In this document: one piece after another, positions 60,353 through 64,000 of the stretch
Layout: each line of letters begins with the position of its first letter
How positions within the stretch are numbered: position 1 is the stretch's first letter
Source: Bacillota bacterium
Lineage (GTDB): Bacteria > Bacillota > Clostridia > Peptostreptococcales > Anaerovoracaceae
DNA: 64,000 nt
Assembly: GCA_017445315.1 (NCBI GenBank)
Contig: JAFSUI010000013.1
Coordinates: forward strand, 62,001-126,000
Reading direction: 5' to 3'
The notes under the pieces: model-generated
What the model was told of the DNA's origin: nothing
The model's database searches: none
Seen by the model: only the letters and a program-made list of their open reading frames with translations
Position numbers and translations under genes: made by a program

Positions 60353-62210
60353 TATGAGCTACCTCCTCTCCGTATTGAATTTCATATATCTTCTGATATG
60401 TTCCACCTGCGGATTTAAGCTCGCTAGGCTTTCCTCTCTCAGTGATTTTTCCACCCTCAAGAACGACAACCTGATCCGCCTTGGAAAGTGTCGTAATACG
60501 GTGTGAAATAATAATAATTGTTGCGGTTCCAAATCTTTCTTCAAGCGCCGCTCTTATCTTGGCGTCGGTTTCCGTATCAACAGCAGAAAGCGAATCGTCA
60601 AATATCATTATGGGAGCCTTCTGAACAATCGCTCTTGCAATCGCAGTACGTTGCTTTTGTCCACCGGAAAGCGTAACACCACGCTCTCCAACAAAGGTGT
60701 CATATCCCTCGGAAAAGCCTTCGATTGCTTCAGCGAGCGCCGCGACTCTTGCCGCATCCTTTACTTCTTCAATACTCAGATTGTCATCAACCATAGAGAT
60801 ATTCTTTGCGATTGATCTACTGAAGAGATAAGGCTCCTGAAGAACCATGGCGATATTGCTTCTTAGATGCTCAGTTCTGATATCCCTTATATCTACTCCG
60901 CCGATTGTTATTCTTCCTTGACCCTCGGGTATATCGTAAAGCTTATCCAAGAGAAGCATCAGCGTGCTCTTACCGGATCCCGTTCCACCGAGTATACCAA
61001 GCGTAGTTCCGGAAGGAATCTCTATATCCACGCCCTTTATTATTTCTTTTCCTTCTTCGTATCCAAAGTGGACATTCTCAAACCTTATGTCCCCGGTCAT
61101 ATCTGCATCATAGGCACCTTCTTTATCCTTCTCTACGTCTGATACCATGATGTATTCTAGACGCGAGAAAGACGCTCCCGCCTTTGCCATCTCGGAAATC
61201 ATTCTTCCAAGACGTCTAATCGGGAATGAAAGAATAGCATTATATGATACAAACGCCACATATTCTCCTGCGGTCATTCCATATTTAACAACAAAGACCG
61301 CACCCACTACGGTTACCAGAAGTATCTGCATACCGCATAGCACATCCTGAATGGCAAAGAACCTTCCAAGGACCTTTCCCATATGAACCCACATGCTTGC
61401 ATAGTGCGCATTCTTCTTTTCAAAGCGCTCTCTCTCACGCGCCTCCGAAGCAAATGCTCTTACAACTCGCACTCCGGTAAGATTCTCCTGGACGATATCA
61501 GAAACGACGCCCTCTTCCTCGTCACATTTCTGAAAACCATCTTCCATTTCCTTTCTGAAGAGCACAGAATACAGCAGAATAATCGGAACGGGAAGCATTG
61601 CAATAAGCGTCATTTTTGGATTCATCGATGCCATGAAATAAATAGTCATGACCATGAGGATTGTTATTCTGAAAATAGACGTGAGCTGCTCCGCAACGAA
61701 GGTTCTTGTTCTATCTATATCCGTGGTGCATCGCTGAATAATATCTCCTGTGCTATTCTTCATATGCCATTCAAACGGAAGCCTCTCTATATGCTCAAAA
61801 ATAATATCTCGCATATTCTTTACGAGAATTTCGGATCCATTTGCATTGGATACGTTACCGGTAAACTGAGTGATGACGCGAATGAGTCCCAATATCGCAA
61901 TCATGATTGCGGGGATATAGAGATGCTTGCCGATATATTCAAATCCCCCAAGAGAATCGACAGTATTATTTACCCATGCAGGGAATTCAGAAGGCTTACC
62001 TCCTATAGCATTATCTATTGTCGCTCTGATAATCTGTGGATTGAGCATATCCGCCATTGCCGTAATAAAAGACGCGATTATGCTTATGGCAAAATAAAGA
62101 CCGCTCCCCTTCATAAAGAAGAAGAGTAGCTTCCAATTTATTTTATTCGATTGTGTAGATTCGGTTTTATTCTTTTCTTCCATATCTATAGGCGGAATAC
62201 GTTCTTCCAT
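60345..62210 (-). CDS. ABC exporter half-transporter, subunit A (degenerate ATP site)
   Basis: A 621-residue half-transporter with six membrane helices (about 32-330). Walker A is L-G-G-T-G-S-G-K-S-T, the signature is canonical L-S-G-G-Q-K-Q-R, but Walker B ends I-M-I-F-D-D-S, with Asp in place of the catalytic Glu. Together with the altered signature of subunit B, this gives one degenerate and one competent ATP site, as in known heterodimers. The start is uncertain: neither the ATG at 62210 nor that at 62183, two bases after the stop of the previous gene, has a good binding site. Confidence 0.92.
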   Translation of the reverse strand: MEERIPPIDMEEKNKTESTQSNKINWKLLFFFMKGSGLYFAISIIASFITAMADMLNPQIIRATIDNAIGGKPSEFPAWVNNTVDSLGGFEYIGKHLYIPAIMIAILGLIRVITQFTGNVSNANGSEILVKNMRDIIFEHIERLPFEWHMKNSTGDIIQRCTTDIDRTRTFVAEQLTSIFRITILMVMTIYFMASMNPKMTLIAMLPVPIILLYSVLFRKEMEDGFQKCDEEEGVVSDIVQENLTGVRVVRAFASEARERERFEKKNAHYASMWVHMGKVLGRFFAIQDVLCGMQILLVTVVGAVFVVKYGMTAGEYVAFVSYNAILSFPIRRLGRMISEMAKAGASFSRLEYIMVSDVEKDKEGAYDADMTGDIRFENVHFGYEEGKEIIKGVDIEIPSGTTLGILGGTGSGKSTLMLLLDKLYDIPEGQGRITIGGVDIRDIRTEHLRSNIAMVLQEPYLFSRSIAKNISMVDDNLSIEEVKDAARVAALAEAIEGFSEGYDTFVGERGVTLSGGQKQRTAIARAIVQKAPIMIFDDSLSAVDTETDAKIRAALEERFGTATIIIISHRITTLSKADQVVVLEGGKITERGKPSELKSAGGTYQKIYEIQYGEEVAHNE

Positions 62211-63484
62211 CCGCGTATATCGACAGGTTCAAAACGATGTTTAAGCTCCCTAACCATATGATTCTTATCATAGTCATGAATCACGACATCATATTCACCT
62301 TCTGTATAACCAAAGGTTACAGTTTCTTTTGTATTCATTATTTTCTCGAGTTCGACGAGCATTGCCTTCTGAGTGCAGTCTTTATCGTAAATCTTGAGAG
62401 CGGAATACCCTTCATACTCCATCACAAAATCAACAATGCGGTAGTCCTCATGCCATTCTTGCAAAGAAAGTTCGTCGCGAATCTTATTGATTACATCGCT
62501 TTTATCTATTACAAGAAGATAAACAATATTCTCATAGAAATCCTTATCACTCTTTATATAATTTCTATACGGAGAATGACTCTTTTTTTCAAAGATACCC
62601 GCCATCGCAGGGTTCGCCAGTTCAGAATATCTTATAACCAGAAGATTCTGCTCAATACTATTACTGAAAAATGGTATATTTCTATCCCTCAGCCATTTGA
62701 TTAATCTCTCAGCGTTTTCTTCTGCCATCGGCTGCGTGCGTATATACTCAAGGTTCTGCATGTCGTAGAGCGCTGCCCCATCCATAGTAATTAATGGATA
62801 TTTAAAGCGTATTCCCGGCATAAGTTCTCTCACCGTTGCCTGCGTCTGATCTGTTGAAATCGTAAATTTTGCTCCGTCATCTATAAGCCTGTTGAGCTCT
62901 ACCAAGGAATACGGCGACATACGATTATTGCTCTCAAACATATCGTCTCCCAAGGATGAAACATAAAGCGTGTCTAGATTTCTGTTTCTCGGAAGATGCA
63001 TCCGATTTACGACCGCAGCAACCAAAACACCGATAACCGTGTCCAGGAGACGGTTGAAAGCAAAAATATACGGATCAGCATCTGTAAAATGATTAATCGT
63101 AATGACCAAAAATACGATTCCCGAAAAATATGCCGTCTCGGGAACCTTCATCAGTACTGTGGAATATAGGACCAGTATTAGAAATAGCGGTACCAAAATA
63201 TAATGCAATATCTCATTTTGCATACCGCTATTGATAAGCTGTATTTCGATAAGAAGAAGGAGAAGCCCCCATACCGCACCGATTACTGTTCCAAGCACGC
63301 GTTTACGTGCAACACCGTGCATATCACGCGTATATGGCTGAATACACTGGAGCGCAGCCATAGCTGAGTATAGCGGTATTCCACTATACCCCCTCAAAAC
63401 ATAAACAACAAGGCATAGCGCAACCGCTATGGCAGAACGTATTATTCTTTGTCCCGGTATCGGTAGTTTCTTGCTTTGTTTCAC
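62186..63484 (-). CDS. FUSC/aromatic-acid-exporter membrane domain fused to degenerate Cof-type HAD domain
   Basis: A 432-residue two-domain protein. Residues 12-160 hold about six hydrophobic helices of the FUSC/ArAE (YhfK/DUF939) type (I-R-S-A-I-A-V-A-L and R-V-L-G-T-V-I-G-A). Residues about 172-430 follow the layout of Cof-type HAD phosphatases (I-S-P-Y-S-like, L-I-T-M-D-G-A-A-L-Y-D, then a cap), but the nucleophile motif D-x-D-G-T is replaced by S-x-G-D-D at 177-181 and the last G-D-x-x-N-D reads G-Y-T-E-G-E, so it should be inactive. The start is a GTG at 63484 with AGAGGA upstream. It precedes the ABC exporter genes. Function unknown; a transport-linked sensor is a guess. Confidence 0.82.
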   Translation of the reverse strand: MKQSKKLPIPGQRIIRSAIAVALCLVVYVLRGYSGIPLYSAMAALQCIQPYTRDMHGVARKRVLGTVIGAVWGLLLLLIEIQLINSGMQNEILHYILVPLFLILVLYSTVLMKVPETAYFSGIVFLVITINHFTDADPYIFAFNRLLDTVIGVLVAAVVNRMHLPRNRNLDTLYVSSLGDDMFESNNRMSPYSLVELNRLIDDGAKFTISTDQTQATVRELMPGIRFKYPLITMDGAALYDMQNLEYIRTQPMAEENAERLIKWLRDRNIPFFSNSIEQNLLVIRYSELANPAMAGIFEKKSHSPYRNYIKSDKDFYENIVYLLVIDKSDVINKIRDELSLQEWHEDYRIVDFVMEYEGYSALKIYDKDCTQKAMLVELEKIMNTKETVTFGYTEGEYDVVIHDYDKNHMVRELKHRFEPVDIRGWKNVFRL

Positions 63485-63526
63485 GTCAATCCTCTAGTAA
63501 AAAAATGCCTTCATTTCAACCGAATA

Positions 63527-63532
63527 ATTATA
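63527..63532 (-). promoter_or_regulatory. possible extended -10 promoter of FUSC-ABC operon
   Basis: TGT-TATAAT on the minus strand, 43 bp before the GTG start at 63484. No clear -35 at 17 bp. It would serve the FUSC-HAD gene and the two ABC genes. Confidence 0.4.
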
Positions 63533-63566
63533 ACACATCATCAGACAATTTGCTTATACCTTTCTT

Positions 63567-64000
63567 TTATGATCGGTTGTCATCACCGGTACCTTTGATT
63601 TTTATAAAAACCCAATAACTGATATGAAAAAGAATAAGCACAATTATAAAAAAGGAAATATATCTTATGAGTTGAGACTCAGGAAAAAGCTGCGCGATAT
63701 TTCCACCGACAACACCGCCTTGACTTTCGCCGTTTATATACATAAAATTCGCTCCCGGAATTTTCTTATTTGCTATGACACAGGGAATAGAAAGTAGCGT
63801 GAGGGCCCCCTGTGCTATCCATATATCCTTATAGCGCGGTTTCTTGTCGTGTATAAAAATCATATAATAAGTCATAAAGATCGGAATCTCGTGTTCCATC
63901 CAGAACTGATAATATCTATAATACGTTGGACCGGTCTTTGTGATAACCGTAGGCATAATTATCGGAATCATTCCGAGCGTAAGTGAGAGAAAAAAGGTTA
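63567..64000 (-). CDS. YwaF/TIGR02206-type membrane protein (5' end outside window)
   Basis: The frame is open to the window edge and the Met at 63971 is internal, because hydrophobic residues (T-F-F-L-S-L-T-L-G) precede it, so this is the C-terminal part of a longer protein. About four membrane helices are seen, with Y-Q-F-W-M-E-H-E-I-P, then Y-Y-M-I-F-I-H-D-K-K-P-R-Y-K-D and A-N-F-M-Y-I, which match the YwaF/TIGR02206 family of integral membrane proteins with unknown function. It is the gene upstream of the FUSC-HAD protein with an 82-bp gap. Confidence 0.75.
   Translation of the reverse strand, partial: TFFLSLTLGMIPIIMPTVITKTGPTYYRYYQFWMEHEIPIFMTYYMIFIHDKKPRYKDIWIAQGALTLLSIPCVIANKKIPGANFMYINGESQGGVVGGNIAQLFPESQLIRYISFFIIVLILFHISYWVFIKIKGTGDDNRS

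Noticed and set aside
1..64000. CRISPR array, rRNA operon or prophage
   Set aside because: No regularly spaced direct repeats, no rRNA sequence and no phage structural genes were seen.

Overview
The window is a 64 kb piece of a low-to-mid GC Gram-positive chromosome, most likely an anaerobic member of the Clostridia (Eubacteriales). The evidence is gene content and order: asp23-nusB, mltG-trmR-trhP, secDF-relA-MBL-hemZ-hisS-aspS, rpmB-asp23-recG-rsmD-coaD, tmcAL-ackA-rpmF, a fused SecDF, zinc-binding L28 and L32, a TTG-started FtsK/SpoIIIE, and strong GGAGG-type ribosome binding sites. I cannot fix the family or genus from sequence alone. Nearly every gene is on the minus strand, so genes are read from right to left. 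The only plus-strand genes I accept are aroK and two genes in a small accessory island.

Layout, left to right. 1-7.6 kb: nusB, asp23, a CorC-like CBS protein, tRNA wobble-uridine hydroxylation and methylation genes (trhP-like, trmR), mltG, efp and an RNase J with a long basic tail. 7.6-21.1 kb: a translation and stress block (leuS, rsfS, yqeK, nadD, aspS, hisS, hemZ, a glyoxalase-II-like hydrolase, relA/spoT, secDF). 21.2-22.0 kb: a strong terminator, yajC and two tRNA-Leu genes (anticodons CAA and GAG). 22-32.3 kb: an anchored solute-binding protein, coaE, polA, rimO, ftsK and asd. 32.5-39.6 kb: rpmF, ackA, tmcAL, a coiled-coil protein, coaD, rsmD, recG, a second asp23 and rpmB. 39.7-47.3 kb: a membrane-anchored GH25 lysozyme, an ABC exporter pair, aroE diverging from aroK, cstA and two uncharacterised genes.

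47.3-50.96 kb is the accessory island. It holds a predicted Ntn-hydrolase-like protein, a HEPN/nucleotidyltransferase (toxin-antitoxin type) pair whose promoter lies in a 30-bp perfect palindrome, and an intact IS30-family element. A 14-bp direct repeat bounds it, and one copy covers the last codon and stop codon of a conserved gene. 50.95-64 kb: rarA, tcdA, the threonine-to-glycine pathway (tdh-kbl), glnA, sdaA, a heterodimeric ABC exporter, an unusual membrane protein fused to a degenerate HAD domain, and the end of a YwaF-like membrane protein that runs off the window.

Functionally most of the window is housekeeping: translation and tRNA modification, cell-wall and envelope work, DNA repair and replication, and amino-acid metabolism (Thr to Gly plus acetyl-CoA, Ser to pyruvate, Gln synthesis, and shikimate and aspartate-family steps). 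Start codons were chosen from Shine-Dalgarno position, so many differ from the longest open frame. No protein-free stretch exceeds 300 bases. No CRISPR array, rRNA, prophage or recognisable riboswitch was seen.
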